Shown one piece after another: positions 33,967 through 43,764 of a stretch of DNA of 64,000 bases. Source of the stretch: Rhizorhabdus dicambivorans (GTDB lineage: Bacteria > Pseudomonadota > Alphaproteobacteria > Sphingomonadales > Sphingomonadaceae); contig NZ_CP023449.1 of the NCBI RefSeq assembly GCF_002355275.1, positions 3,946,001 through 4,010,000 of the forward strand, given 5' to 3'. Numbering within the stretch: position 1 is the stretch's first letter; each line of letters begins with the position of its first letter. The notes beneath the pieces were generated by a model. The model made no database searches, had not been told where the DNA came from, and worked only from the letters and a program-made list of their open reading frames with translations. The translations under genes and the position numbers were made by a program.

Positions 33967-35276
33967 TCATACACCTCCGGCCTCTCCCACGCCCTTTGAC
34001 GGCAACGCGCGGAGCAGGAGCCACAAGGCGCCGGACGCAAGACCCACATGGCCCGCGACGCTCGCGATCGAAGCGCCGACGATGCCATGCGCCGGTACGA
34101 GAAACAAGGCGACGGAGAGCATCAGGCCCGCACCCAGGAAGCGCGAAAACAGCATCTTGGCGGGAACGCCATGGCTCAGATAGGCCATCTCGAACATCTG
34201 CGCGAGCGCCAGAAAGGAATAGCTGAGGCCGACCAGCGCCATCACCACCCTGGCGCCATGGCGATATTCCGCGGCGAGCAATATCCCGGCGATGAAATCC
34301 GCGAACAGCCACACGAAGCCGAGCGCTCCGACCCCGAGCAGAATGACCGTCGTAAGCCAGATCCTTACGAGCTTCCGCCACTTCGCCAGATCCCCGACCG
34401 TGGCCGCATCGTACAGAACGGGCCGCAGGACCGACGACAACATCCCCGAGGGCATCAGCACGAGCCTGCTCGCGATCGCGGCGACCGCTGCATATTGGCC
34501 CACGGCCGCGGCGTCGAGATAGGCCGCGAGCAGATAGCGATCGAACAGCGTCATCACCCAGCCGAGCAATGCGAACAATATATAGGCCCAGGCATAACGC
34601 CTTATGCTGTGCAGAACGAGCATCGCTTCGACGCGTGACGGGCGGGCATGCGCCACTACCTTGACCAGCGCATCGCGCCCCCAGAATGAAAAGAGGATCG
34701 CGGTGCTGGCGGTGGCGAGCATGTTCGCCGCGATCAGCGAAAGAGGATGCGGCGAAATCCATAGCAGCGCCCCCCCCAGATGATCAGCGCGATGGACTCG
34801 CACGTTTCCCAAGCGGTCTGCTGAAACTGCTTCCGCTCGGTATTCAGATAGTTCAGGCCGACCGATCGCAAAGCCGTGAACAGCGCATAGCCGGCGAGGA
34901 TGAGCGCGAGACCGGCCCCTTCGCTGACGAGCCCTTTCCCCGCTCCGAGCAGCTGCGCGCCGGCTGCACAGAAGGCGAGCACCAGCCCCCCGCCTAGCGC
35001 TAGTTGCGTCACGACACGCAGGAAATCGGCGCCTCTGCCGGCGTCCCGCTCGGCAGGATAGAGTCGCAGCTGGGCCTCGGTCACCGGCGCGATGAACAGA
35101 TGCGTGCCGAGCAGCATGACGCCGAGAACCAGCGTCGCCTCGCCATAGACCTCCGGAGGCGCCAGTTCGGTGAAAAGCCGAATGCCGACGACGCCGGCGA
35201 GCCCCGCGAACACCCTGCCCGCAGCCACCACCCCAAGATGGCGGACGGCCCGCAGACGGATGAACCTGGCGATCAA
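33967..35276 (-). pseudogene. oligosaccharide flippase (Wzx-like), frameshifted at a G8 tract
   Basis: Polysaccharide flippase of the MOP superfamily, which moves lipid-linked repeat units across the inner membrane. The reading frame starting at TTG 35276 (coupled TTGA to the upstream glycosyltransferase stop) runs to about 34770, encoding LGVVAAGRVFAGLAGVVGIR and further membrane segments. The second half continues in another frame with LLWISPHPLSLIAANMLATA to the stop at 33967. The break lies at a run of eight G on the coding strand (34770-34777). One added G would give a continuous 436-residue protein. This is a sequencing error, a disabling mutation or a phase-variable switch. Confidence 0.85.
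34770..34777. repeat. G8 homopolymer (C8 on plus strand) at flippase frameshift
   Basis: Eight C in a row on the plus strand inside the flippase gene. Both flanking frames encode good flippase sequence, and nine bases would join them (IIWGG then ALLWIS). The tract is thus the point of the frameshift. Confidence 0.85.
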
Positions 35277-36496
35277 GGGCGCTCGCTCCGGTCCGTTGCG
35301 GACAGAGCCCCCGACCAGCAATAATCCAGTGCGCGCCGCAGGCCGGACAGGCTGGTCTGCATGTCATTCTGGTCGAATATACGCAGCGACGCCGCCGCCA
35401 TCGCTTCGACGCGCTGCCGGTCGCCCGACAGATCGAGCATCAACTGCGACAAGGCATCGATATCGCCACAAGGGTAGACGAGCGCACTCTCCCCCTCCCG
35501 CGCGATATCGGTGGGGCCGACCGCCCCCACCTTGTCGCTGACGATCAACGGAAGCCCCACAGCAGCGGCTTCGGAGAGCGCCAGCGGGTGGGGGTCCCGA
35601 CCCGAAGGATGCACCAGAAGATCGGCCGCGGCGTAATAATATGGCAGCTCGTCGACATTCACGAACCCCGCGAACGACATCGGCAGCTTCTCGTCGCGGG
35701 CCTCGTTCGACAGGCGCTCATACTCTTCGCCGTTGCCCGCACAAAGCACGCGCAACGGCACATCGCCTTGTGCCGCCTTTATCCGCCTCAGCGCATCCGA
35801 CAGATCGGACGTACGCTTCCGCTGCGAAACCTTGCCCACGCACAGCGCGACGAACTCTTCTTCCCCTATGCTATGCCGGCGCCGGATTTCCGATCGATGC
35901 GCCGCCTTGTTCGCGCGCACGTCCCGGTACAGCGTCTCATCGATAGTGAAGGGGCTTCGAAAGAGCCGGCGGCGGGATACCCCATAGTGGGAATAATAAT
36001 CCTCGTTGCAGTCGCCGACGGTTAAGAATGCGCGAAAAGCCTTAAATATTATCGGCAATATCAGCCGCTTTACGGTTTGCGCCAATGCCGACCGATCCGA
36101 TTTGAGCTCACTATCCGCGATCAAAAGCGCGGGCACGCGATGCATGAGGCACCAGAACAGAGCCTTGACCATCGTCGCCTGGCTATAGCCATAGATCAGC
36201 ACGGCATCCGGCGCGAATTCCCGAAGCGCCTTCCATGTGTTCGGATTATTAACCTCGAAGAAGCTGGTGCCGTTGATGCCATCTGCACCCGGAAGAAATA
36301 TCTTCCTATAATCGCTGAGCAGATCCATCTGCCATTTCACGTCCTGCTTCATATCCTTGTCGAAATAGCTGCTCAGACCTATTTTCGATGCGAAAAATAC
36401 ACAGCTGTCCAGATCGGATTGAGACGCCAGGCACCGATAGAATGGCACGAAATGCTGAATGGGATGCGACACGATTATTGCCAGCTTTTTTCGCAT
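35273..36496 (-). CDS. GT4-type glycosyltransferase
   Basis: Glycosyltransferase of 407 residues, GT-B fold. It opens KKLAIIVSHPIQHFVPFYRC, common in surface-polysaccharide transferases, has an LCVGKVSQRKRTSDLSDAL nucleotide-loop region and a donor site VHPSGRDPHPLALSEAAAVG with the expected glutamate. AAGGG stands before ATG 36496. Its TGA overlaps the TTG start of the flippase gene by 4 nt. The 84 nt upstream separate it from the fucosyltransferase-like gene. Confidence 0.9.
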   Translation of the reverse strand: MRKKLAIIVSHPIQHFVPFYRCLASQSDLDSCVFFASKIGLSSYFDKDMKQDVKWQMDLLSDYRKIFLPGADGINGTSFFEVNNPNTWKALREFAPDAVLIYGYSQATMVKALFWCLMHRVPALLIADSELKSDRSALAQTVKRLILPIIFKAFRAFLTVGDCNEDYYSHYGVSRRRLFRSPFTIDETLYRDVRANKAAHRSEIRRRHSIGEEEFVALCVGKVSQRKRTSDLSDALRRIKAAQGDVPLRVLCAGNGEEYERLSNEARDEKLPMSFAGFVNVDELPYYYAAADLLVHPSGRDPHPLALSEAAAVGLPLIVSDKVGAVGPTDIAREGESALVYPCGDIDALSQLMLDLSGDRQRVEAMAAASLRIFDQNDMQTSLSGLRRALDYCWSGALSATDRSERP

Positions 36497-36580
36497 TTCG
36501 TTCGCCCTTATCGAATATTTTCATTCGCATCGATCACACCACGCTCCATCAACCATCTCCGTAAAGAGCGGCCTCGAAGA

Positions 36581-37453
36581 TCATAGAAAAATATCTTTGT
36601 CGGGACGGACAGGCCAATATGGCGAAATGTCGTAAGCCGCATCCCAGATCGCAACGCTCCCGCCCAGGAACACGGCCCATTTCGAGAATGTCGATCGCGA
36701 ACCAACGATCACCCTGGCACGCGACAGGTTGAGGATCGACGACAGCGCATCGTCGGCGGCATCGACTTCGACATTCTCGATATTCAATTCGCTCGCCAGC
36801 CTGGCGGGATCGCCGTCGGTGAACAGAACCACCCTCGGCCTGTCGATCTTCAACAGATCGCGGGCATGGAGAAAGGCCTGCCGATACCAATGAGTGGGTA
36901 TCTGCATCGACTGCCCGGCCGAGCCCGTCTTGTTCTCCGTGAAATCGCCCCGGCGGATATGCAAGCCGATGTCGATGGGCATCCGATCGCCGGCTTTGTC
37001 GATCCTGTTTGTGGAGATCCAATTAGATATGAGGGCTTCGTAGCCCACCAGATCGTGGAAGAATTTCTTCAATCCTGTATAGGTGATCGTCACATCATCC
37101 GCGGCGACGGCATCCTCGTCGACCTGCCGCCGGGCCATGCTCTCGATCCATATCCGCCAGTCCGCCATCGAGCGGCCGCGAACTATGCCGCCATAGGTGC
37201 GCTTGTCGGGTTCGCGCCGAAGATAGGTTCCGATCTTGATCTGGCGCATCGTCGGATAGACCAGCGTTCCGCCCATCGTCGCCTGACCGATGAGGCTTCG
37301 CGCGATCGGGAAAAGAAGATTGCCGAAGTCCGAACCCGGCGATCGGACCACGCCAAAGTCAAGCGCGCTGAGCACCGCTTTGTGCAGAGGCCCTTCTATC
37401 GCCATCCTGTCGCCCACCGACAGCCGCTCTCGGACGCTCGAACCGGCCGACAT
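36581..37453 (-). CDS. fucosyltransferase-superfamily-like glycosyltransferase
   Basis: Protein of 290 residues with DIGLHIRRGDFTENKTGSAG, the HxRRGD motif of the GT11/GT23/GT65-type fucosyltransferase superfamily that binds GDP-fucose, and a late RARVIVGSRSTFSKWAVFLG that matches the conserved C-terminal loop. The N-terminal FGNLLFPIARSLI corresponds to the GLGNQ region but is altered. ATG 37453 lies 47 nt after the ligase-like gene; an ATG at 37405 is also possible. Together with the protein at 32958 it suggests a doubly fucosylated or similarly branched repeat unit. Confidence 0.72.
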   Translation of the reverse strand: MSAGSSVRERLSVGDRMAIEGPLHKAVLSALDFGVVRSPGSDFGNLLFPIARSLIGQATMGGTLVYPTMRQIKIGTYLRREPDKRTYGGIVRGRSMADWRIWIESMARRQVDEDAVAADDVTITYTGLKKFFHDLVGYEALISNWISTNRIDKAGDRMPIDIGLHIRRGDFTENKTGSAGQSMQIPTHWYRQAFLHARDLLKIDRPRVVLFTDGDPARLASELNIENVEVDAADDALSSILNLSRARVIVGSRSTFSKWAVFLGGSVAIWDAAYDISPYWPVRPDKDIFL

Positions 37454-37499
37454 CCTGTATTCGGGCTTTGGAAAGAGGAGCGGAGGCCCCGTTCCCCGC

Positions 37500-38918
37500 T
37501 CACAAAGCCCGACGCGCCTCGGGCGCGCGGCCAGACGCGTCATTGGTCGACCAGCTTTGCGCGACGCCCATCCCGAGCAACGCCGCGTAGAGCGCGGCCA
37601 CCGCGGGTATCTGGGCACTGAAGTCGACAAGGGCATGGACGCCGACGACGACCGTCGCGGCGACCGCGACAATCGGATAAATCTGCGAGCGCGCACGACG
37701 GAAAGCCCCGCTGAGGCATAATCCCGCGCACCAGCCGATCGCCAGCAGCAGCAGCAGCGTCATCGGCACACCGAGTTCGGCCGCGAGTTCGAGATAGCTG
37801 TTATGGGCTTGGTAGAACATTGTCGTCCCAGGAAGGCGCAGATCCCGATAGATCAGAAAGGACTGCGCGAAACTCCCATAGCCGCTGCCGGCATAGGGCG
37901 CGTCCAGTATCTGGTCGATGACGATCGAATAGAGCGGTCCGCGCTCGGCCTCACCTGTGGTCGCACCGAGACGTTCAAGGGTCACGCCTCCGGAAACCTG
38001 GAACAAGAATAGGAGCATGAGCACCGCAACCGCCCAGGCGAAGCGTTGTCTCCGGATGATCTTCACTCCCATCATCAACGCGATCATAACCACGACACCG
38101 ACAAGCACCGCAGCGACGCCCATGCGCGAATGGGACTGGAGCCATGCCATGGCGATGATCAGCGTGATGACGAAATAGACCAGCGGACGACCGATCAAAC
38201 ATTCGAGGGTACGGGGAAAGGGCCGCTGGCTGCGATCGGAAACTTGCCAAGCTGATCGGAAAGCCGCAATTCCGAGTGCGGCTGCGCACAACAACCCCAA
38301 GCCCGCATAGGTCGCGTAATGATTGCGGTTGACGAAGGTCGATGTCACGTCAGCCTGCCCGATCCAACGCGCATACCAGAGCGAATAGGCGTTACCGGCG
38401 AAATAGTTGATCAGCCCATAAGCCGCGAGCAGCAGGCCACACCAGCTTACCCATTTGAGCATCATGTCCGCACGGCCCCGATCCCGGCAATATTGCAGGC
38501 TCAACCAGAAGATCGACATATAGGCGAGCAGGCGCATCAGGCCTACCAGCGCAGCCTCGGCCGAGAGCGCCATCCTGTCCGTTACCGCACGGCCAAACGC
38601 CTCGGAGGTCATCGCCCACACAGGATGTGCGAAACCGGCCGACGGCACCGTCGATAGAAGAACCCAGCCGATAACCGCCACCGCGCAGAGAAGGGGCACC
38701 GCCAGCGCCGGGCGCCAGACGAGCCGCCGGTATCCGCAGCCCAGAGAGACTGTCCAGCCGGCGAGAAGCAGCGAGGTGCAGAGCGCCATCACGCTCCACG
38801 CCAAGGGACGGTTGCTGCCGAACGGAACGGGGAGAACCGCCAGCATCAGCAGCAGGCCAATCCAGACGGGCGCGAGACGATCGCCGCCGTCGTGTGCGGA
38901 TAGGGCAACCCTACTCAT
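37500..38918 (-). CDS. O-antigen ligase/polymerase family membrane protein
   Basis: Membrane protein of 472 residues with about eleven hydrophobic segments. The Wzy_C-type region includes TFVNRNHYATYAGLGLLC and, after a loop, AHNSYLELAAELGVPMTLLL, the two features usual in O-antigen ligase-domain proteins. It acts in the periplasm to polymerise or transfer glycan chains. It overlaps the tetratricopeptide-like gene by 4 nt. With the Wzy-like protein at 29139 this makes two polymerase-type proteins in one locus, so one may be a ligase. Confidence 0.85.
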   Translation of the reverse strand: MSRVALSAHDGGDRLAPVWIGLLLMLAVLPVPFGSNRPLAWSVMALCTSLLLAGWTVSLGCGYRRLVWRPALAVPLLCAVAVIGWVLLSTVPSAGFAHPVWAMTSEAFGRAVTDRMALSAEAALVGLMRLLAYMSIFWLSLQYCRDRGRADMMLKWVSWCGLLLAAYGLINYFAGNAYSLWYARWIGQADVTSTFVNRNHYATYAGLGLLCAAALGIAAFRSAWQVSDRSQRPFPRTLECLIGRPLVYFVITLIIAMAWLQSHSRMGVAAVLVGVVVMIALMMGVKIIRRQRFAWAVAVLMLLFLFQVSGGVTLERLGATTGEAERGPLYSIVIDQILDAPYAGSGYGSFAQSFLIYRDLRLPGTTMFYQAHNSYLELAAELGVPMTLLLLLAIGWCAGLCLSGAFRRARSQIYPIVAVAATVVVGVHALVDFSAQIPAVAALYAALLGMGVAQSWSTNDASGRAPEARRAL

Positions 38919-39625
38919 CGAGCGCCTGGCTTCTGCTCGGATTTCTCGATCGAACGGACATATAGAAGATCCTTCATATATGCCTGATAAAGCACGAAAT
39001 CATTTGCGAGCACACGTTGCGTTATTCCTTCAGCGGCGCCTCGATTGGCGAACCGCGCCAACGCCCCGGGCTCACTTCGGGCAGCGATGCGGATCTGCTC
39101 GGCCATGACGGCGTCGAGATCGGATTGGGGGTAGCGCTGCTTGAGTTGCAGCATGATCCTAAGCCTGGGCACCGTCAGTCGAGGCACAACACGCCCGAGC
39201 AACAACGATGTCTCCAACGAAGCTCGGGCACGCGGCAGGTCCCCGGCCGCAAGCTGGAGCGCGCTGCGGCGCGCCCAATTCCACGGCGACGCCGGCGTAT
39301 TGAGCAGCGCCCGGTCCACCATTGCTGCCATGGATGCGCCATGCAGCGCCTGGCGCTGTTCACGAGGGGACAGGTCGGTAGCCGCTAACGCGGCATCACT
39401 GAGATACCGGCCGGGCTCGAAGATTTCGCCTGCGCGGAAAGAGACCTCGGCTGCCCTAAAGCGATCCGCTTGCGATACCGTCTCGCCCCGCCGCAGTGCC
39501 TCGATCACCGATGTCGCGGGCATGGCGACCCACGCCGCCCGCACCGACTCAAAAGCTATCCATCCACAGAGCAGAGCAACGCAAAGCCCCAAAGAAATGG
39601 CGGCAAGCTTAACCTTCAGAGCCAT
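38915..39625 (-). CDS. membrane-anchored helical (TPR-like) protein of exopolysaccharide locus
   Basis: Protein of 236 residues with one N-terminal membrane segment (LAAISLGLCVALLCGWIAFE) and a helical periplasmic part with repeat-like spacing (RFRAAEVSFRAGEIFEPGRY, SPWNWARRSALQLAAGDLPR, ARASLETSLLLGR), similar to tetratricopeptide proteins next to Wzc in other loci. ATG 39625 lies inside the last codons of the wzc gene (17-nt overlap) and the stop overlaps the ligase start by 4 nt, so all three are coupled. I do not recognise a named family. It may stabilise the polymerase complex. Confidence 0.7.
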   Translation of the reverse strand: MALKVKLAAISLGLCVALLCGWIAFESVRAAWVAMPATSVIEALRRGETVSQADRFRAAEVSFRAGEIFEPGRYLSDAALAATDLSPREQRQALHGASMAAMVDRALLNTPASPWNWARRSALQLAAGDLPRARASLETSLLLGRVVPRLTVPRLRIMLQLKQRYPQSDLDAVMAEQIRIAARSEPGALARFANRGAAEGITQRVLANDFVLYQAYMKDLLYVRSIEKSEQKPGAR

Positions 39626-41858
39626 AGTTGTAGGAACCATAGCGATGATAATAATAACCGTAGTCGCCATAACCATAGGTCGCATAGCGCTGCATATCGA
39701 CCTGCGTGAGCACGGTTCCCGCCAGCGGCACCTGAAGCCGTTTGAACTGGGTCAGCACGTTGCGGATCACCGGCACCGGGGTCTCTCCCCAACGAACCGC
39801 CAGCACGATCTTGTCGACAAGCTTGGCGACGATCTGCGCATCTGCAAGCGGCGCGAACGGCGGCGTATCGATAATGATCAGGTCATAAGTCTGGCGCAGG
39901 CGTTCAATGAACTGAGCCATATTCCGTGAGCGCAGAAGATCCATCGGACTAGGTGAACGGCGCCCTGCAGTAAGAATTTCCACCCGCGTCCGGGGATCGC
40001 GCTGCACGACATCTTCCAGTCGCACCGCACCGCTTACGACTTCGGCAAGACCAGCGCTGTTCTCGAGGCCGAATACCTTGTGGACGCGAGGGCGCCTCAG
40101 ATCGGCGTCGACGAGCAATACCCGACCATAGCCGTCGAGCGCTGATCGCGCGAGCGTGCTGGACAGGAAGGTCTTTCCTTCGCTGGGAAGCGACGAGGTG
40201 ATCATCACGACACGCGGCGGCTTATCCACATCGATCAGCGAGATGGCATTCCGAAGCGTTCGCAAACTTTCCGCCGTCTGGGACAGCGGGCGATCCAGGA
40301 CGACATCCTCGGGCGTGGCGGATACATGTTCTTCCGTCGGAACGAGCGACAACACCACATTGTCGGACATTTTTTCCAACGCATCCGGGCTACGAATAGC
40401 GTTTTCGAGCCGCTCCAGAAGCAGAATAAGGCTGATACCCAGGATAATCGACACGAGCATGCCCGCCGCGATTGTCGACATCTTCTTAGGATAGGCTGCC
40501 GAAAGCGGAAGATTGGCCTGCGAGACGATGCGCGCGTCCGGAGTCTGGATACCGACCTGCTCGCGCGTTTCCTTCGCGCGGTTCAGGAAGGATTCGTAGA
40601 GCGTCTTCGCCGCGTCGGCCTGCCGCTCGAGCTCGCGAAGCCTGACTTCCGCCATGCTCGACGCGCCGGTACGGCCGCGAGCGGAAGCAAGGCTGCCCGC
40701 GAGCGCCGATTCACGAGCAGAAGCTACCGCGAGCTCGTTCGCGGTCGACTGGCCGATCTTGCGAACCTCGACACCGATCTTTTCGCGAAGATCGCGAAGC
40801 TCGGCATTCGCGTTGATGATCTTGGGATGCTGCGGCGCGTAGGTCGTCTTGAGTTCCGAAAGCTTGCGCAGGACCTCGGCTTCCTGCTGGCGCAGGTTCT
40901 GGATCAGCGGAGATTCGAGCGTGCCGGACGACGCATCGAGACCAGCGCCGCTTTCGGTGAGCCTACGGATCTGGCCCAGCTGGGCCGCTTTCTCCGCACG
41001 CGCCACACGCGCCAGAATCAGGGCGGAATTTATTTCGCTCAGTTGCTGGCTATCGACCGATCCACCACTTCCGCCCACCAGGCCGGTGGCGGCGCGATAG
41101 GATGCGGCCGCTTGATCGGCGGCGACAGCGGAGCTCTTCAGCTCCGCGACGCGCGATTCAAGCCAGGAGCTTGCCCTACGAGTCGCGTCATATTTGGTTT
41201 CAATCTGATCTGAAATAAACAGCTCGGCGAGGGTATTCGCGAGTACCGCCGCTTTTGCAGGATCGACCGACGTCGCCGTTATCGTCAAGACATAGGAGCG
41301 CGGACGAATCTTGATCTCCATCGCTCCGCTCACCGCATTGATCAGCCGCGATCTTTCCCGGGCGTCCTCAAGCTTCGAGCGCTTCGGCTGATTGATCACC
41401 AGCGAAACTTCGCTCCCGGGTGAGGCGAACCAGCTAGCAGGTCGCAGGATATCAAAGGAAGGCCTGGCCGCTTCCTGCGCAGCCTTGGCCGGGCCCGAAA
41501 ATTCGGGATCCCGGTCCAGGTTGAGCTTGTCGATCAGCTTACTCATCAACGTCGGCGAGCGCAGAATGGCGGCCTGGGTCTCCATTGCGGAGACATCTGC
41601 CGTTACATCGCTCATCACCTGTGTGGCATCGACGATCTGCGTTTTCTGGGTGTTGATCGCGACGGACGACGTTGCGGAAAAACGCGGCGTCAACTGGAAG
41701 ACGACGAGTGCTGTCAGCAGCGTGACCGTGATCACCGACGCCGCCAGAACCTTCCATCTACGGTAAAGAACCGCAAGCCACGCACGAACGTCCAGACCTG
41801 CGTCATCGCCAGTTACCACTGGCGTGACGACGGTCGGCTTAGCGATAACAGAATCCAC
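39609..41858 (-). CDS. wzc: Wzc-like polysaccharide co-polymerase / tyrosine autokinase
   Basis: Protein of 749 residues that controls chain length and export of the polymer. It has an N-terminal Wzz domain with a membrane segment (WKVLAASVITVTLLTALVVF), a long coiled-coil periplasmic region with many ELRDLREKI-type repeats, a second membrane segment (AAGMLVSIILGISLILLLE) and a cytoplasmic BY-kinase. The kinase has Walker A SSLPSEGKTFLSS (Lys562), Walker A' VLLVDADLRRPRVHKVFG and Walker B LIIIDTPPF. The last 28 residues hold ten tyrosines, the usual autophosphorylation cluster. It is the first gene of the surviving operon. Confidence 0.92.
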   Translation of the reverse strand: MDSVIAKPTVVTPVVTGDDAGLDVRAWLAVLYRRWKVLAASVITVTLLTALVVFQLTPRFSATSSVAINTQKTQIVDATQVMSDVTADVSAMETQAAILRSPTLMSKLIDKLNLDRDPEFSGPAKAAQEAARPSFDILRPASWFASPGSEVSLVINQPKRSKLEDARERSRLINAVSGAMEIKIRPRSYVLTITATSVDPAKAAVLANTLAELFISDQIETKYDATRRASSWLESRVAELKSSAVAADQAAASYRAATGLVGGSGGSVDSQQLSEINSALILARVARAEKAAQLGQIRRLTESGAGLDASSGTLESPLIQNLRQQEAEVLRKLSELKTTYAPQHPKIINANAELRDLREKIGVEVRKIGQSTANELAVASARESALAGSLASARGRTGASSMAEVRLRELERQADAAKTLYESFLNRAKETREQVGIQTPDARIVSQANLPLSAAYPKKMSTIAAGMLVSIILGISLILLLERLENAIRSPDALEKMSDNVVLSLVPTEEHVSATPEDVVLDRPLSQTAESLRTLRNAISLIDVDKPPRVVMITSSLPSEGKTFLSSTLARSALDGYGRVLLVDADLRRPRVHKVFGLENSAGLAEVVSGAVRLEDVVQRDPRTRVEILTAGRRSPSPMDLLRSRNMAQFIERLRQTYDLIIIDTPPFAPLADAQIVAKLVDKIVLAVRWGETPVPVIRNVLTQFKRLQVPLAGTVLTQVDMQRYATYGYGDYGYYYHRYGSYNYGSEG

Positions 41859-41882
41859 CCAACTCTCCTTAAGGACGCTCGC

Positions 41883-42145
41883 TTAAAGCGTAACCTTCAG
41901 GAACGCAGCGGCCTTGTTCCGCGTGTAGTCTGCGGTTGGCGCGTTCGAGGTGCGCTTCGAATAATCCCATGCGGCACCGAAAGAGATTTGGCGGCTGAGC
42001 AAGTAGCTTACGCCCAGATTGGCCGTGACGATGTCGTCGTCGCGCGAGATCGGGAGGGGCACGGGCGCGGCCAGCGGCGTGACGAGATACTTGTTCTTGT
42101 CGTAACGCAGACCCGCACGGAGCTGGACGAAGCGGGTCAGGTCAT
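41883..42145 (-). pseudogene. outer-membrane beta-barrel protein, 3' part (5' lost to IS21 element B)
   Basis: The last 87 codons of a beta-barrel protein: FVQLRAGLRYDKNKYLVTPL, then TANLGVSYLLSRQISFGAAW and AAAFLKVTL-stop, with alternating hydrophobic strands ending in a typical C-terminal membrane strand. In related loci this protein sits before the export and wzc genes and helps secrete the polymer. The upstream part is absent; the left end of the IS at 42146 starts exactly here. It stops 25 nt before the wzc start. The cut separates wzc from its natural upstream region. Confidence 0.8.
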
Positions 42146-42267
42146 TGAGAGCGGCGGTGCAAAAGTCGGCCACGGTAGCGGCGGAATAAACCAGCCGCGG
42201 GCGGAGTAAAATCCGGCCACCTATTTCCTTTCTGCAATGACGGCAGGAGGGACAGGGGATCTACACC

Positions 42268-43764
42268 GTGGAACTATATCTGAAGGTTCGCCTGGCTGTC
42301 TCCGAAGGGATGACGCAGCGCCAGGCAGCAAAGCATTTCAACATATCTCGCGACAGCGTCGCCAAGATGGTGTCGTATTCGATACCGCCCGGCTATCAGC
42401 GGCGATCACCGATCCGGCGGCCGAAGCTGGATGCGTTCGTTTCGACGATCGAGCATTGGCTCGACGAGGATATGAAGGTGCCGCGCAAGCAGCGGCATAC
42501 TGCCAAGCGGGTGTTCGACCGGCTGCGCGACGAATGCGGGTTCACCGGCGGCTACACGATCATCAAGGACTACATGCGCGAGCGGGATCAGCGCCGCCGG
42601 GAGGTGTTCGTGCCGCTGTCGCATCCTCCCGGCCATGCGCAGGCCGACTTTGGCGAGGCGACTGTGGTGATCGGCGGCGTCGAGCAGAAGGCGCGCTTCT
42701 TCGTGCTCGATCTTCCGCATAGCGACGGCTGCTACGTGCGGGCCTATCCGGCGGCGGTGGCCGAGGCCTGGGTCGACGGCCACATCCATGCGTTTGCCTT
42801 CTTCGGAGGCGTGCCGCAGTCGATCGTATACGACAACGACCGTTGCCTTGTGGCGAAGATCCTGCCCGACGGCACGCGCAAGCGGGCAGCGCTGTTCAGC
42901 GGTTTTTTGTCCCACTACCTGATCCGCGATCGCTATGGCCGTCCGGGAAAGGGTAATGACAAGGGGAATGTGGAGGGTCTTGTCGGATATGCCCGGCGCA
43001 ACTTTATGGTGCCGATCCCGCAGTTTGCGACATGGGATGCGTTCAACGATTTTCTGGAGGAGCAGTGCCGAAAGCGCCAGCGCGATAAGCTACGCGGCGA
43101 GAACGAGACGATCGGCGAACGGCTGCAGCGCGATCTTGCCGCCATGCGTCCCTTGCCGGCGTCGCCGTTTGATGCCTGCGACCAGACCAGCGCTGTTGTG
43201 ACAGCCCAATCGCTGGTGCGCTACAAAACGAACGACTATTCCGTGCCGGTTGCCTACGGTCATCAAGACGTCTGGGTCCGGGGCTATGTCGATCAGGTGG
43301 TGATCGGTTGCCGTGGTGAGATCATCGCCCGCCATCCCCGGAGCTGGGAACGGGAAGACATCGTCTTCGACCCCGTCCATTACCTGCCGCTGATCGAGCA
43401 GAAGATCAATGCGCTGGATCAGGCAGCTCCATTGCAGGGCTGGGATCTGCCGGACGAGTTCGCCACGCTGCGCCGTTTGATGGAAGGCCGCATGGCAAAG
43501 CATGGCCGGCGGGAATACGTCCAGGTTCTCCGTCTGCTGGAAAGCTTCGAGCTTGCCGACCTGCATGCGGCGGTAAGGCAGGCCCTTCAGCTCGGCGCGA
43601 TCGGCTTCGATGCGGTCAAGCATCTGATCCTGTGCCGCGTAGAACGCCGACCGCCGCGATTGGACCTGTCGATCTATCCGTACCTTCCGAGGGCGACGGT
43701 CGAGAAGACCTCGGCGAAGGCGTATATGCGCCTCCTGTCGTCTGATGCGGGAGAGGCGGCATGA
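42268..43764 (+). CDS. istA: IS21 family transposase IstA (element B)
   Basis: DDE transposase of 498 residues. It has an N-terminal HTH (TQRQAAKHFNISRDSVAKM), a DDE core with HAQADFGEATVV, IVYDNDRCLVAKIL and KGNVEGLVGYARR, and an intact C-terminus. GTG 42268 has AGGGG upstream. It overlaps istB by 4 nt. The sequence differs clearly from the IstA at 20204 outside conserved blocks. Confidence 0.95.
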   Translation: MELYLKVRLAVSEGMTQRQAAKHFNISRDSVAKMVSYSIPPGYQRRSPIRRPKLDAFVSTIEHWLDEDMKVPRKQRHTAKRVFDRLRDECGFTGGYTIIKDYMRERDQRRREVFVPLSHPPGHAQADFGEATVVIGGVEQKARFFVLDLPHSDGCYVRAYPAAVAEAWVDGHIHAFAFFGGVPQSIVYDNDRCLVAKILPDGTRKRAALFSGFLSHYLIRDRYGRPGKGNDKGNVEGLVGYARRNFMVPIPQFATWDAFNDFLEEQCRKRQRDKLRGENETIGERLQRDLAAMRPLPASPFDACDQTSAVVTAQSLVRYKTNDYSVPVAYGHQDVWVRGYVDQVVIGCRGEIIARHPRSWEREDIVFDPVHYLPLIEQKINALDQAAPLQGWDLPDEFATLRRLMEGRMAKHGRREYVQVLRLLESFELADLHAAVRQALQLGAIGFDAVKHLILCRVERRPPRLDLSIYPYLPRATVEKTSAKAYMRLLSSDAGEAA

